Assembly (NCBI GenBank): GCA_003674045.1
Contig: PENC01000012.1
Span: 152,089 to 216,088 of the forward strand
Reading direction: 5' to 3'
Source of the DNA: Streptomyces griseocarneus
Lineage (GTDB): Bacteria; Actinomycetota; Actinomycetes; Streptomycetales; Streptomycetaceae
Length of the DNA: 64,000 nt
A program made the translations under genes and the position numbers. Below are positions 18,023 to 26,204 of the stretch, piece after piece; position 1 is the stretch's first letter; every line of letters starts with the position of its first letter. The notes under the pieces are model-generated. The model was not told the origin of the DNA. It saw only the letters and a program-made list of their open reading frames with translations, and did no database searches.

Positions 18023-18994
18023 TCATCCTCCCCCTGGTTTACGGGAGCGCCAGACGACGAAGAGGGCTGAGGTGACGGCGGCGAGGCGGATGGCCCAGGG
18101 CCAGGTGTCGGCGAGGGCCTCGCCGAGGCCGCCGGTGGGGATGGGGGCGCCCCAGCGGCCTTCCGCGCGGCCCCAGAGCCAGCCGAACCAGCCGCCGACG
18201 GCGAGACCGGGGATGCCCATCACCGCCCACTTCGACTCGGTGTGCGAGAGCTTCCGGGTGAGGTAGGCGAGGCCCCAGCCCGCGACGAGGACGAACCAGT
18301 TGCCGATGACCGCGCCGACGATCAGCAGGCCGGCCACGAGGAGCAGCAGGAGGCTGACGGGTTCGCCGTCCGGGCGGCGCAGCAGGCTGGGGCGGGGGCG
18401 GGCCTCGACGGCCTCCTCCGCTTCCGCTTCCCCGCCCGCCGTCTCGCTCTCGGCGGCCTCGACCGCCTCGGCCGCGGCGTCGGGCTCGGGCTGTCGCGGC
18501 GGCGGTTTCAGTATTTCGGGGATCTCGATGCCGCCGACGAACCCGTGGACCGCCTCGCCCGGCCCGGTCGCACCGAACGGGCCGGGGGCCATGCGCCACC
18601 AGTCCGACACCTCCCCGGAGCCGGAGCCGGCGGCTTCCGGTGCGGGTTCGAGGAAGACGGGCGAGGGCGCGCCGCGGGCGGGCTCGTCCTCGCGGCGCTG
18701 CACGGGCACCTTGCCGGAGTCCTTGCGGGGCGCGGCGGTCCGTCGGCCGGCCGCACCCGCGTCGGCGACGGCCTCGTCCGGCGTGCCGAGCGCGGTGAGG
18801 ATGCGCTGGACGGCGGCGGGCGTGTCGGCGCCCTCCGTGGTTCTGCGGCGCTCGATCTCCGTGCGCAGGCGGGAGACGAGCCGCATGCGGTCGGCGGAGG
18901 TGAGCGCGGTACGTTGCGCGATGTCGCCGACTCGGCTCAGGTAGTCAAAAACAAGCTGATCGCTTTCGATCCCCACCGAATCCCCTATGACCAT
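18023..18994 (-). CDS. Membrane protein with N-terminal HAAS-like domain
   Basis: A 323-residue protein. Residues 1-75 (DYLSRVGDIAQR, RLRTEIERRR, ILTALGTPDEAVADA) have the helical pattern of HAAS-type domains that regulate partner proteins. A long acidic, Pro/Ala/Glu-rich linker (90-210) follows. The C-terminal 110 residues hold about four hydrophobic segments (LLLLLVAGLLIVGAVIGNWF given as LLLLVAGLLIVGAV, then GWGLAYL, MGIPGLAVGGWFGWLWG, LAAVTSALFVVW). The start at ATG 18994 has GGGGGA upstream. Function unknown; a signalling or anti-regulator role is possible. Confidence 0.72.
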   Translation of the reverse strand: MVIGDSVGIESDQLVFDYLSRVGDIAQRTALTSADRMRLVSRLRTEIERRRTTEGADTPAAVQRILTALGTPDEAVADAGAAGRRTAAPRKDSGKVPVQRREDEPARGAPSPVFLEPAPEAAGSGSGEVSDWWRMAPGPFGATGPGEAVHGFVGGIEIPEILKPPPRQPEPDAAAEAVEAAESETAGGEAEAEEAVEARPRPSLLRRPDGEPVSLLLLLVAGLLIVGAVIGNWFVLVAGWGLAYLTRKLSHTESKWAVMGIPGLAVGGWFGWLWGRAEGRWGAPIPTGGLGEALADTWPWAIRLAAVTSALFVVWRSRKPGGG

Positions 18995-19074
18995 CAGCCG
19001 CTCGTCCCCCGACGGTACCGGTTCCCTGCGGGGCCGGGCCGGGTTGTTGGGGTTTCTCGCCGTCGGGGCCTCGC

Positions 19075-19372
19075 CCACCGGGGTGCGTCTTGCGCTCCGC
19101 GCGCGACTGCGAGTCCGTCGTGGCTGGTCGCGCAGTTCCCCGCGCCCCTAAAAAAAGGGGGGCACGGCCACCCCCGACGGACAAGCCGACATCCGGTGGA
19201 GGGGGCGGGGCCGGAGGGCGGGTTCTGAAACGACGGTGCACGAATCACAGCTCCCTCCCCGAATCAGCCGCACGCACCGCGTTTCAGGTTCCGCCCGGAG
19301 GCCCCGCCCCCGGCCCACAGACAACCCAGGGGCGCGGGGAACGGCGCGAAAAGCGACCACCGGCCCGCAGGC
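19075..19372. repeat. Composite intergenic repeat, copy C (reverse)
   Basis: Outermost GGGGTGCGTCTTGCGCTC, left arm TCGCGCAGTTCCCCGCGCCC, core palindrome 19195-19315 in reverse orientation, right arm 19329-19355. An A7 run (19150-19156) and the complementary GGGG block sit beside the left arm. It fills the 382-base gap up to the ABC ATPase stop codon at 19377. Confidence 0.9.
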
Positions 19373-19376
19373 CGGA

Positions 19377-20198
19377 TCAGGCGGAAAAGCCCCACGGCGC
19401 AGCCGGAACCACCAGCGGACCCCCCGTCACAGGGTCGTCCACGACCACCGACTCCAGGCCGAAAACCTCTCGCACCAGCGAGGCCGTCACCACCTCCGCC
19501 GGCGGCCCCTCCGCCACGATCCGCCCGGCCCGCATCGCTATCAAGTGGTCCGCGTAGCGCGCCGCCTGGTTGAGGTCGTGGAGGACGGCCACGACCGTGC
19601 GGCCGCGTTCGTGGTTGAGGCGGCGGCAGAGGTCGAGGACCTCCACCTGGTGGGAGATGTCCAGGTAGGTGGTGGGCTCGTCGAGGAGGAGCAGGTCGGT
19701 CTCCTGGGCGAGGGCCATCGCGATCCACACGCGCTGCCGCTGGCCGCCGGAGAGCTCGTCGACGGGCCGGTCCGCGAGGGCCGCCGTGCCCGTGTGGGCC
19801 ATGGCCTCGGTGACGGCGCGCTCGTCCTCGTCCGACCACTGCTGCCACCAGCGCTGGTGCGGCTGGCGGCCGCGGGAGACGAGGTCGGCGACGGTGATGG
19901 ACTCCGGCGCCACGGGGGACTGCGGCAGCAGGCCCAGCGAGCGGGCGATCTCGCGCGTGGGGAGGCGGGACAGCTCGGTGCCGTCGAGCAGTACGGCCCC
20001 CCGCACGGGCTTCAGCAGCCGCCCGAGGGAGCGCAGCAGCGTGGACTTGCCGCACGCGTTCGGGCCGACGACGACCGTGACCGCGCCGTCGGGTATCGCC
20101 ACGTCGAGGCCGTCCACGACCGTCCGGTCCTCGTAGGCCAGCGTCAGGTCCCGGGCGGTGAGCCGGGCCGGGGCCGGAACTGCCGTCGTCTCCGTCAC
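19377..20198 (-). CDS. Iron-siderophore ABC transporter ATPase, FecE/FhuC type
   Basis: A 273-residue ABC ATPase with Walker A GPNACGKST (45-53), signature LSGGQRQR (near 148), Walker B LLLLDEPT and H-loop VLHDLNQAARYAD, the last typical of siderophore/B12 importers. It energises the two FecCD permeases upstream for ferric-siderophore uptake. Its GTG start overlaps the permease stop (GTGA, 20195-20198). Three genes in one operon are therefore translationally linked; the lipoprotein that captures the siderophore is not in the window. Confidence 0.93.
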   Translation of the reverse strand: MTETTAVPAPARLTARDLTLAYEDRTVVDGLDVAIPDGAVTVVVGPNACGKSTLLRSLGRLLKPVRGAVLLDGTELSRLPTREIARSLGLLPQSPVAPESITVADLVSRGRQPHQRWWQQWSDEDERAVTEAMAHTGTAALADRPVDELSGGQRQRVWIAMALAQETDLLLLDEPTTYLDISHQVEVLDLCRRLNHERGRTVVAVLHDLNQAARYADHLIAMRAGRIVAEGPPAEVVTASLVREVFGLESVVVDDPVTGGPLVVPAAPWGFSA

Positions 20199-21265
20199 GC
20201 GTTTCCTCCAGAACGGCCCGTACGGCCCCTGACCAGGAGCCAGATCAGATACGGCGCGCCGACCGCGGCGGTCAGCACACCCACCGGCAGCTGCGTCGGC
20301 TCGAACAGCTTGCGGCCCAGCAGATCGGCCACGACCACGATCACCGCGCCCGTGAGCGCCGCGCACAGCAGCGGGATCTGGGCCGTCCGCGTCATGCGGC
20401 GGGCGAGCTGCGGGGCGAGCAGCGCGACGAAGTCGACGGGTCCGGCCGCGCCGGTCGCGATCGAGGCCAGGACCACGCCGAGCGCGGCGAGCCCGAGCCG
20501 TACCCGGTCCAGCCGTACGCCCAGCGCGGTCGCCGTGTCGTCGTCCATGGACACCGTGCGCTGCGCCCGCGCCGCCCAGCACACGCAGGGGGCGAGCAGG
20601 AGCAGCGCCCAGGCGACGGGGACGGCCTCGGCCCAGCCGCGGTCGCCGAGCGAGCCGGTCATCCACACCTTGGCCTGCTGGGCGACCAGGTAGTCGCCCT
20701 TGGTCATGAAGAGGTTGGTGACCGCGCGCAGCGCGACCGCGAAACCGATGCCGATGAGCACGAAGCGGCCCGCGTGCATCCCGCCGCGCCAGGCGAAGGC
20801 GTAGACGAGGGCGGCGGCGAGCAGTCCGCCGAGCACGGACACGTACGGCAGCACCGCGTACGAGGTGACGCCGAACGTCAGCGCCCCGACGGTCAGCGCG
20901 CTCGCGCCCTGGGTCACGCCGATGATGTCGGGGCTCGCCAGCGGGTTGCGGGAGACGGTCTGGATCAGCGCCCCGGCCACCCCGAAGGCCGCGCCGACCA
21001 GCACGCCGACCGTCATCCGGGGGAGCCGGAAGGTGCCGACGGTCAGTTCGTCGGGCGAGGGCTGCCCGAGGACGACCTTCAGCACCTCGGACGGCGCCAC
21101 GAAGGACTGCGCCCAGCACAGGTACGTCAGGCACGCGGCGGCCAGCAGCACGGCCAGGGCGGCGGCCACGCCGGTCGCCCGCCGGTGCACGAGGAACGAG
21201 CCGCGGCCGGCGCGGACGACGGCGTACCCGGCGGGCACCCCGGGGCGAGAGGGGGAAAGCGTCAT
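20195..21265 (-). CDS. FecCD-family iron-siderophore permease, second subunit
   Basis: A 356-residue integral membrane protein with about nine to ten hydrophobic segments. FecCD motifs are present: GTFRLPRMTVGVLVGAAFGVAG (read in parts), QTVSRNPLASPDIIGVTQGAS, and the cytoplasmic coupling region GPVDFVALLAPQLAR that docks onto the ATPase. It is a heteropartner of the permease encoded just upstream. The ATG at 21265 overlaps that gene's stop as ATGA; the frame continues upstream inside the other permease, which I do not use. Confidence 0.93.
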   Translation of the reverse strand: MTLSPSRPGVPAGYAVVRAGRGSFLVHRRATGVAAALAVLLAAACLTYLCWAQSFVAPSEVLKVVLGQPSPDELTVGTFRLPRMTVGVLVGAAFGVAGALIQTVSRNPLASPDIIGVTQGASALTVGALTFGVTSYAVLPYVSVLGGLLAAALVYAFAWRGGMHAGRFVLIGIGFAVALRAVTNLFMTKGDYLVAQQAKVWMTGSLGDRGWAEAVPVAWALLLLAPCVCWAARAQRTVSMDDDTATALGVRLDRVRLGLAALGVVLASIATGAAGPVDFVALLAPQLARRMTRTAQIPLLCAALTGAVIVVVADLLGRKLFEPTQLPVGVLTAAVGAPYLIWLLVRGRTGRSGGNA

Positions 21266-22305
21266 GCCGCCACCGCCTTCTTCCTGCGCACCAGCGCGAT
21301 CAGGAACGGCACCCCGATCAGCGCGGTCATCACGCCCGACGGCACCTCGCTCGGCGGGAAGACGACGCGGCCGACGGTGTCGGCGACGAGCAGCACCACG
21401 GGCCCGAGGAGGGCGGACATCGGCAGCAGCCAGCGGTGGTCGGTGCCGACGAGCGCGCGGGCGATGTGCGGCACGGCGAGGCCGACGAAGGCGATCGGCC
21501 CGGCCGCCGCGACGCCCGCGCCGGTCAGCAGCGTGGCGCCGATACCGCCCACGATGCGTACGGCGGCGACGTTCTGCCCGAGCCCCTTGGCGACGTCCTC
21601 GCCGAGCGCGAGCGCGTCCAGGCCGCGGGCCACGCAGAACACCAGCACCATGCCCACCAGCAGGAACGGCCAGAGCTTGCCGGGGATGCCGGTGTCGAGG
21701 GAGGGCAGCGTGCCGACCTGCCAGAACCGGAAGCGGTCCAGGACCGCGGCGTGCGTGGTGAGCACGGCGTGCACGACGGACAGCAGCAGCGCGTTGATCG
21801 CGGCTCCGGCGAGCGCGAGCTTGACGGGCGTGGCCCCGCCGCGGCCGCGTGCCGCGATCGCGTAGACGGCGACGGAGGCGAGGGCCGCCCCGCCGAACGC
21901 CCACCACACGTAACCCGCCAGCGACTGCACGCCCGTGAGCGTCATCGCGACGACCACGCCGAGCGAGGCGCCGTGGCTGATGCCGAGGACGCCGGGGTCG
22001 GCGATGGGGTTGCGGGTGATGCCCTGGAGGGCGGTGCCCGCGACGGCGAGCGCGGCGCCGACCATCAGGCCGACGACCGTGCGCGGCAGCCGCATCTCGC
22101 GGACGACCGCCCCCGCCGCGCCGGGCGCGTCGTTCCAGAGCGCGTCGAAGACCTGGGCGGGCGCGGTCGCGCGCGCCCCCACGGCGAGGCTGAACAGCAC
22201 CGCGGCCAGCAGGGCGACGGCCGCCGCCGCCGTCCAGCCGACGCGGCGCCGGACCCGCGGGGACCGGGGGCTGCTGATCGGGACGGCGGCTGACATCGCT
22301 CCCAC
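21262..22305 (-). CDS. FecCD-family iron-siderophore permease, first subunit
   Basis: A 347-residue permease with MRLPRTVVGLMVGAALAVAG (20 residues), GITRNPIADPGVLGISHGAS and the ATPase-docking loop GPIAFVGLAVPHIAR. First gene of a tightly overlapping three-gene operon. The start is GTG 22305 or the ATG at 22296; neither has an ideal ribosome site. A TTAGGC-GAC-GCTAA sequence 79-90 bases upstream resembles a DmdR/IdeR iron box, so iron repression is likely. Confidence 0.92.
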   Translation of the reverse strand: MGAMSAAVPISSPRSPRVRRRVGWTAAAAVALLAAVLFSLAVGARATAPAQVFDALWNDAPGAAGAVVREMRLPRTVVGLMVGAALAVAGTALQGITRNPIADPGVLGISHGASLGVVVAMTLTGVQSLAGYVWWAFGGAALASVAVYAIAARGRGGATPVKLALAGAAINALLLSVVHAVLTTHAAVLDRFRFWQVGTLPSLDTGIPGKLWPFLLVGMVLVFCVARGLDALALGEDVAKGLGQNVAAVRIVGGIGATLLTGAGVAAAGPIAFVGLAVPHIARALVGTDHRWLLPMSALLGPVVLLVADTVGRVVFPPSEVPSGVMTALIGVPFLIALVRRKKAVAA

Positions 22306-22381
22306 TTCATGACTCGTACGGCTCGGACCGGGGCCGACGCACGGCCCGTAGTGGTGGGGCGCGTGGCGCGCAAGAGGGCCA

Positions 22382-22400
22382 AGTTAGGCGACGCTAAGTG
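22382..22400. promoter_or_regulatory. Candidate DmdR/IdeR iron box
   Basis: AAGTTAGGCGACGCTAAGT contains TTAGG and GCTAA in the inverted arrangement of the actinobacterial iron box (consensus near TTAGGTTAGGCTAACCTAA), with several mismatches. It lies between the divergent permease and HAD genes, at a distance fitting the permease promoter. Confidence 0.5.
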
Positions 22401-22432
22401 TACGGGTGGGGCATCGCGGCAGAATGTGGGGC

Positions 22433-23125
22433 ATGACCTTGCAACCGCGGCACCACGGCGCACCCCGGTTCACCGTCGGCTTCGACCTCGACCTCACCCT
22501 GGTCGACTCCGTACCGGGCATCAGGGCGGCCTACGAGGCACTGGCCGCGGCCACCGGCACCGAGATCGACGTCGACCTGGTGTGCGGCAGGGTGGGGCCG
22601 CCGCTGGAGCAGGAGCTGGCCCACTGGTTCCCCGCCGAGCGGGTCGACGCGGCGGCCGACCGCTACCGCGCGCTCTACCCGACCGCCGCCGTCGAGGCGT
22701 CGCCCGCCATGCCCGGCGCCCGCGAGGCGCTCGCGGCCGTACGGGAGCTGGGCGGCCGGTCGGTCGTCGTCACCGCGAAGTACGAGCGCAACGCGCGCCT
22801 GCACCTGGCGCACCTCGGGCTCGCGCCGGACGCCGTCGTGGGCGACCTGTGGGCCGAGGCCAAGGCCACCGCGCTGCGTGCGCACGGGGCGGCGGTCTAC
22901 GTCGGAGACCACGTCGGCGACGTGCGCGGCGCGCGTACGGCCGGGGCGCTGTCCGTGGCGGTGGCGACCGGGCCGTGCGCGGAGGAGGAGCTGCGCGCCG
23001 CCGGGGCGGATGTGGTGCTGGCCGGCCTCACGGCCTTCCCCCAGTGGCTGCGCGGCTACCGGGACGGCTACCGGGACGACGCGGACTCGGGCGCCAGGGC
23101 CGGGGAGAGCGCGGCCCGCGCCTGA
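22433..23125 (+). CDS. HAD-family phosphatase (phosphoglycolate phosphatase-like)
   Basis: A 230-residue HAD hydrolase. Motif I is GFDLDLTLVDS (nucleophile Asp in DLDLT), motif II VVTAKYE, motif IV YVGDHVGDVRGA. The cap region (residues 25-110) is helical as in subfamily IA phosphatases. The ATG at 22433 follows GGGG. It is divergent from the siderophore operon. The substrate cannot be told; phosphoglycolate or a nucleotide is typical for this build. Its 3' end overlaps the convergent membrane-protein gene by 58 bases. Confidence 0.85.
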   Translation: MTLQPRHHGAPRFTVGFDLDLTLVDSVPGIRAAYEALAAATGTEIDVDLVCGRVGPPLEQELAHWFPAERVDAAADRYRALYPTAAVEASPAMPGAREALAAVRELGGRSVVVTAKYERNARLHLAHLGLAPDAVVGDLWAEAKATALRAHGAAVYVGDHVGDVRGARTAGALSVAVATGPCAEEELRAAGADVVLAGLTAFPQWLRGYRDGYRDDADSGARAGESAARA

Positions 23126-23340
23126 CGCCGCTGCGCGGCCACGGCCCGCAGCACTCCCGCGGCCGCGATCAGGAAACCCACCCCCATGAGCATGCTGACG
23201 AAGTACGCTGCCGTGGGCAGCGGGTCGGCGCCCAGGAACAGCGGGGCGACCGTCGCCAGGGTGGCCACCGCACCGACGAGGAAGACGATGGCGCCGATGC
23301 GTACCAGCAGATCCCCGTCCCGGGGAGTTTCACTACTCAC
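23068..23340 (-). CDS. Small two-helix membrane protein
   Basis: A 90-residue protein with two hydrophobic segments (IGAIVFLVGAVATLATVAPL and YFVSMLMGVGFLIAAAGVL) and a basic/Ala-rich C-terminal tail. I use GTG 23340 (VSSETPRDGDLLV), since the codons before it are not convincing. The last 58 bases overlap the end of the convergent HAD gene, with a TAG at 23068-23070. No domain was recognised; similar small membrane proteins are common in Streptomyces. Confidence 0.65.
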   Translation of the reverse strand: MSSETPRDGDLLVRIGAIVFLVGAVATLATVAPLFLGADPLPTAAYFVSMLMGVGFLIAAAGVLRAVAAQRRQARAALSPALAPESASSR

Positions 23341-23437
23341 CTGACCAGGGTAGATCCCTGGTCGTCGGCATGGTGGCCCCATCGCCGCACGGAAAAGGAC
23401 GTCTTGTCACGGGGCCCGGGACCATTAGCCTTGGAGT

Positions 23438-23457
23438 AGCGGGTCTTACGACCCGCT
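23438..23457 (+). promoter_or_regulatory. Hairpin in the leader of the second cold-shock gene
   Basis: AGCGGGT (23438-23444) and ACCCGCT (23451-23457) around CTTACG, followed 20 bases later by a T5 run (23477-23481), about 80 bases ahead of the GTG start. It could be an attenuator or a cold-responsive leader structure. Confidence 0.4.
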
Positions 23458-23537
23458 GTAGTGCTATCAAGAGCTGTTTTTCCGTTGATTGCAGACCCCT
23501 TCCGCATTTCCGACGACACACGAGGACGAGGACAGAC

Positions 23538-23921
23538 GTGCCTACCGGCAAGGTCAAGTGGTTCAACAGTGAGAAGGGCTTCGGCTTTCTCTCCCGCGAC
23601 GACGGCGGAGACGTCTTCGTGCACTCCTCGGTGCTCCCGGACGGGGTCGACGCCCTCAAGCCCGGACAGCGGGTGGAGTTCGGTGTCGTCGCCGGTCAGC
23701 GCGGTGACCAGGCCCTTTCCGTGATCCTCCTGGATCCCGCCCCCTCGGTGGCGGCGGCCCAGCGCCGCAAGCCCGACGAACTGGCCTCCATCGTCCAGGA
23801 TCTGACGACCCTCCTGGAGAACGTCACCCAGCAGCTGGAGCGCGGCCGTTACCCCGACAAGGTCCACGGCGCCAAGATCGCCGGAATGCTGCGGGCGGTG
23901 GCCGACCAGCTGGACGTCTGA
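23538..23921 (+). CDS. Cold-shock protein with C-terminal helical extension
   Basis: A 127-residue protein. Residues 1-67 are a cold-shock domain (GKVKWFNSEKGFGFL and DVFVHSSVL hold RNP1 and RNP2). Residues 68-127 add a region absent from ordinary Csp proteins (PDELASIVQDLTTLLENV, HGAKIAGMLRAVADQLDV) that looks helical and may dimerise or bind a partner. The start is GTG 23538, confirmed by VPTGKVKWF. The longer actinobacterial Csp type is known in Streptomyces next to the mqn genes, as here. Confidence 0.92.
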   Translation: MPTGKVKWFNSEKGFGFLSRDDGGDVFVHSSVLPDGVDALKPGQRVEFGVVAGQRGDQALSVILLDPAPSVAAAQRRKPDELASIVQDLTTLLENVTQQLERGRYPDKVHGAKIAGMLRAVADQLDV

Positions 23922-23978
23922 TCCGTTCCGTACCGGAAGCCGTTCAGCAGGAGCCGGCCGTCCGCCCGCGGGCCGTGG

Positions 23979-24830
23979 TCAGGCGAATTCCAGCGCGTCC
24001 GGGCCGAGGGGCGGTACGAGTCCCTCGGCCGCGGCACGCGTCAGCAGCCCGCGCACGGCGGCGTAGCCGTCCTCCCCGAGGCCGGCGGTGAACTCCGTGA
24101 CGTACAGCCCGATGTGCTGGTCGACCACGGCCGGTTCCGTCTCCTGGGCGTGCTCCAGGACGTACGGGCGGGACGCCTCCGGGTCCTTCCAGGCCATCTG
24201 CACGGACGTACGGGCGGCCTGCGCCAGCTCGCGCAGCATGGCCGTGCCCAGCGAGCGCTTGGCGATGATCGCGCCGAGCGGGATGGGCAGGCCGGTGGTG
24301 TCCTCCCAGTGCTGCCCCATGTCGGCCAGGCAATGCAGCCCGTACTGCCGGTACGTGAAGCGGGCCTCGTGGATGACCAGACCGGCGTCCACCTTGCCCT
24401 CGCGGACGGCGGGCATGATCTCGTGGAAGGGCAGCACGACGACCTCGCCGACGCCGCCGGGCACCTCGGCCGCCGCCCACAGCCGGAAGAGCAGGTAGGC
24501 CGTCGAGCGCTCGCTCGGCACGGCGACCGTCTTCCCGGACAGATCCGCCGCGACCCCCGGCTCCCGGGTGAGCACCAGCGGCCCGCAGCCCCGGCCCAGG
24601 GCGCCGCCGGAGGGCAGCAGGGCGTACTCGTCCAGCACCCAGGGGAGCACCGCGTACGACACCTTGAGCACGTCGAACTCGCCGCGCTCGGCCATGCCGT
24701 TCGTGATGTCGATGTCGGCGAACGTCACGTCGAGCGCGGGGGCACCGGGGACGCGGCCGTGGGCCCAGGCGTCGAAGACGAACGTGTCGTTGGGGCAGGG
24801 CGAATAGGCGATCTTGAGCGGCTCGCGCAT
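23979..24830 (-). CDS. mqnD: 1,4-dihydroxy-6-naphthoate synthase
   Basis: A 283-residue enzyme of the futalosine menaquinone pathway that converts cyclic dehypoxanthine futalosine to 1,4-dihydroxy-6-naphthoate. It has the periplasmic-binding-protein-like fold. Family landmarks: IAYSPCPNDTFVFDAW at the start, VLKVSYAVLPWV, VPSERSTAYLLFRLW and GLVIHEARFTYRQYGL. The ATG at 24830 has AGGAG upstream. mqnB lies upstream on the same strand, but a piece of the dispersed repeat separates them. Confidence 0.95.
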   Translation of the reverse strand: MREPLKIAYSPCPNDTFVFDAWAHGRVPGAPALDVTFADIDITNGMAERGEFDVLKVSYAVLPWVLDEYALLPSGGALGRGCGPLVLTREPGVAADLSGKTVAVPSERSTAYLLFRLWAAAEVPGGVGEVVVLPFHEIMPAVREGKVDAGLVIHEARFTYRQYGLHCLADMGQHWEDTTGLPIPLGAIIAKRSLGTAMLRELAQAARTSVQMAWKDPEASRPYVLEHAQETEPAVVDQHIGLYVTEFTAGLGEDGYAAVRGLLTRAAAEGLVPPLGPDALEFA

Positions 24831-24865
24831 TGAGTCTCCTCGGGTGTGGATCCGTGGTCTTCCGG

Positions 24866-24958
24866 TTCGCGCCTATGGGGGTGCGTCTGCGCTCTGCTTG
24901 CGTCTGCGGGCCGGTTCGTGGCTGGTCGCGCAGTTCCCCGCGCCCCTTACGGGGCGAG
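24866..24958. repeat. Outer arm of the dispersed repeat between mqnB and mqnD (copy D)
   Basis: GGGGGTGCGTCTGCGCTCTG, CTGCGGGCCGGTTCGTGGCT and TCGCGCAGTTCCCCGCGCCC match the left outer arm of full copies; no palindromic core follows. The arm ends in CCCCTTACGGGG, and the TTA there (24947-24949) is the TAA stop codon of mqnB. Confidence 0.8.
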
Positions 24959-25663
24959 GGCCTCCGGGAGCGCGCCGAACGCTTCCGCCAGCGCCTGGAG
25001 TGCTTCCCCGATGCGCCACGCGGAGCGGTCCCGCGGGCCCACCGCGTTGGACACCGACCGGATCTCCAGCGCCGGTACGCCGTGCGCCGCGGCCGCCTCC
25101 GCCACGCCGAAGCCCTCCATGGCCTCGATCAGCGCGCCGGGGCGCAGGGTCGCCAGGGCGCGGGCGCGGTCGGCGGAGCCGGTCACCGTCGAGACGGTGA
25201 GGATGTCGCCGCGCCGTGCGCCGGTCGCGGTGGCCACGGCGTGGACGAGGGATTCCGGCGGGCGGTGTTCGACCGTGCCGAAGCCCAGGTCGGTGACGGG
25301 GACGAAGCCGCCGGGAGTCTCGGCGCCCAGGTCGGCCGCGACGATCGTGTCGGAGACGACGACCGAGCCGACGGGGGCACCCGCCGTGCCGTCGGTGAAG
25401 CCGCCGCCGATGCCCGCCGAGACGACCAGGCCGTACGGGGTGCCCGCGAGCGCGGCAGCCGTCAGCGCGGTCGCCGTGGCGGCGGCCGCGGCGGCGGGGC
25501 CGACTCCGGCGGCCACCGCGTCCACGGCGAGCGGTGCCGTCACGCGGTGCAGGACGTAGCCGCCCGGCACCGCGATCTCCGTGGCCTCCGCCGCGGCGGA
25601 AGCCACGCCGCGGACGACCGCGTCACGTTCCGCCGCGACGGCGGTGACGACGAGTACGCGCAT
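24947..25663 (-). CDS. mqnB: Futalosine hydrolase
   Basis: A 238-residue nucleoside-phosphorylase-fold enzyme that removes hypoxanthine from futalosine, the step before MqnC and MqnD. Landmarks: MRVLVVTAVAAERDAV start, GLVVSAGIGGGF, and IEAMEGFGVAEAA with the glutamate pair that contacts the ribose, then EIRSVSNAVGPRD. The start is ATG 25663. The stop codon lies in the repeat arm. mqnA and mqnC are not in the window. Confidence 0.95.
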   Translation of the reverse strand: MRVLVVTAVAAERDAVVRGVASAAAEATEIAVPGGYVLHRVTAPLAVDAVAAGVGPAAAAAATATALTAAALAGTPYGLVVSAGIGGGFTDGTAGAPVGSVVVSDTIVAADLGAETPGGFVPVTDLGFGTVEHRPPESLVHAVATATGARRGDILTVSTVTGSADRARALATLRPGALIEAMEGFGVAEAAAAHGVPALEIRSVSNAVGPRDRSAWRIGEALQALAEAFGALPEALAP

Positions 25664-25689
25664 CAGCGGGGGCCTCCGTCCGGGAGCCG

Positions 25690-26178
25690 TCAGCCGTTGT
25701 CCAGCTGGAGCTTGACGCTCCACACGCCGTTCTTGCTGATGACGGACAGCACCGTGTCCTTCGCCAGGGAGCCACCGCCGCCCATGGGGGACGGGGTGAC
25801 GAAGAGCCGCTCACCGTCGAGCGACGCGTACGTCAGCTTGGAGCTGCTGTTCTGCTGCTGGCCGCTGCTGACGACGAACCAGCCCTCATCGGCGATCTTC
25901 GGGTCGACGCCCACGCGGACCTTCTCGCCCGGCTTCACCTTGATGGTCTCGGCGGAGTCGGAAGGCTTCTCCTTGAGGCACTTCTCAAGGCCGGCCTGGT
26001 CGAGGGCCTTGTCCTCGTTGAAGCACGAGGCCTCGGTCTGGACGGTCGTCGAACCGACGGTCACCGTCGCCAGGGGCGTCGGCTTGTCGCAGGCGGAAAG
26101 GGCGAGGAGCCCGAAGGCGACGGCCCCGACGGCGGCAGCGCCGCGGCGGCGCCTGCCCTGGAAAAACGCAACGGTCAT
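25690..26178 (-). CDS. Lipoprotein, probably DUF2771 family
   Basis: A 162-residue protein with an Arg-rich N-terminus (GRRRRG), a hydrophobic stretch and the lipobox LSAC (Cys30), so it should be lipid-anchored outside the membrane. The mature part has two more cysteines (ASCFNE and EKCLKE), which may form a disulfide, and looks beta-rich. From memory it matches DUF2771 proteins found beside mqnB in Streptomyces. No function is known. It lies 26 bases before mqnB on the same strand. Confidence 0.75.
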   Translation of the reverse strand: MTVAFFQGRRRRGAAAVGAVAFGLLALSACDKPTPLATVTVGSTTVQTEASCFNEDKALDQAGLEKCLKEKPSDSAETIKVKPGEKVRVGVDPKIADEGWFVVSSGQQQNSSSKLTYASLDGERLFVTPSPMGGGGSLAKDTVLSVISKNGVWSVKLQLDNG

Positions 26179-26204
26179 ACGGGCAGGCTATCGGGCCCGC
26201 CGGT

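Noticed and set aside
15177..18266. Plus-strand open frame of more than 1000 codons across the helicase-associated gene
   Set aside because: Arg/Gly-rich shadow of the minus-strand gene that runs through repeat copy B; no ribosome site or domain.
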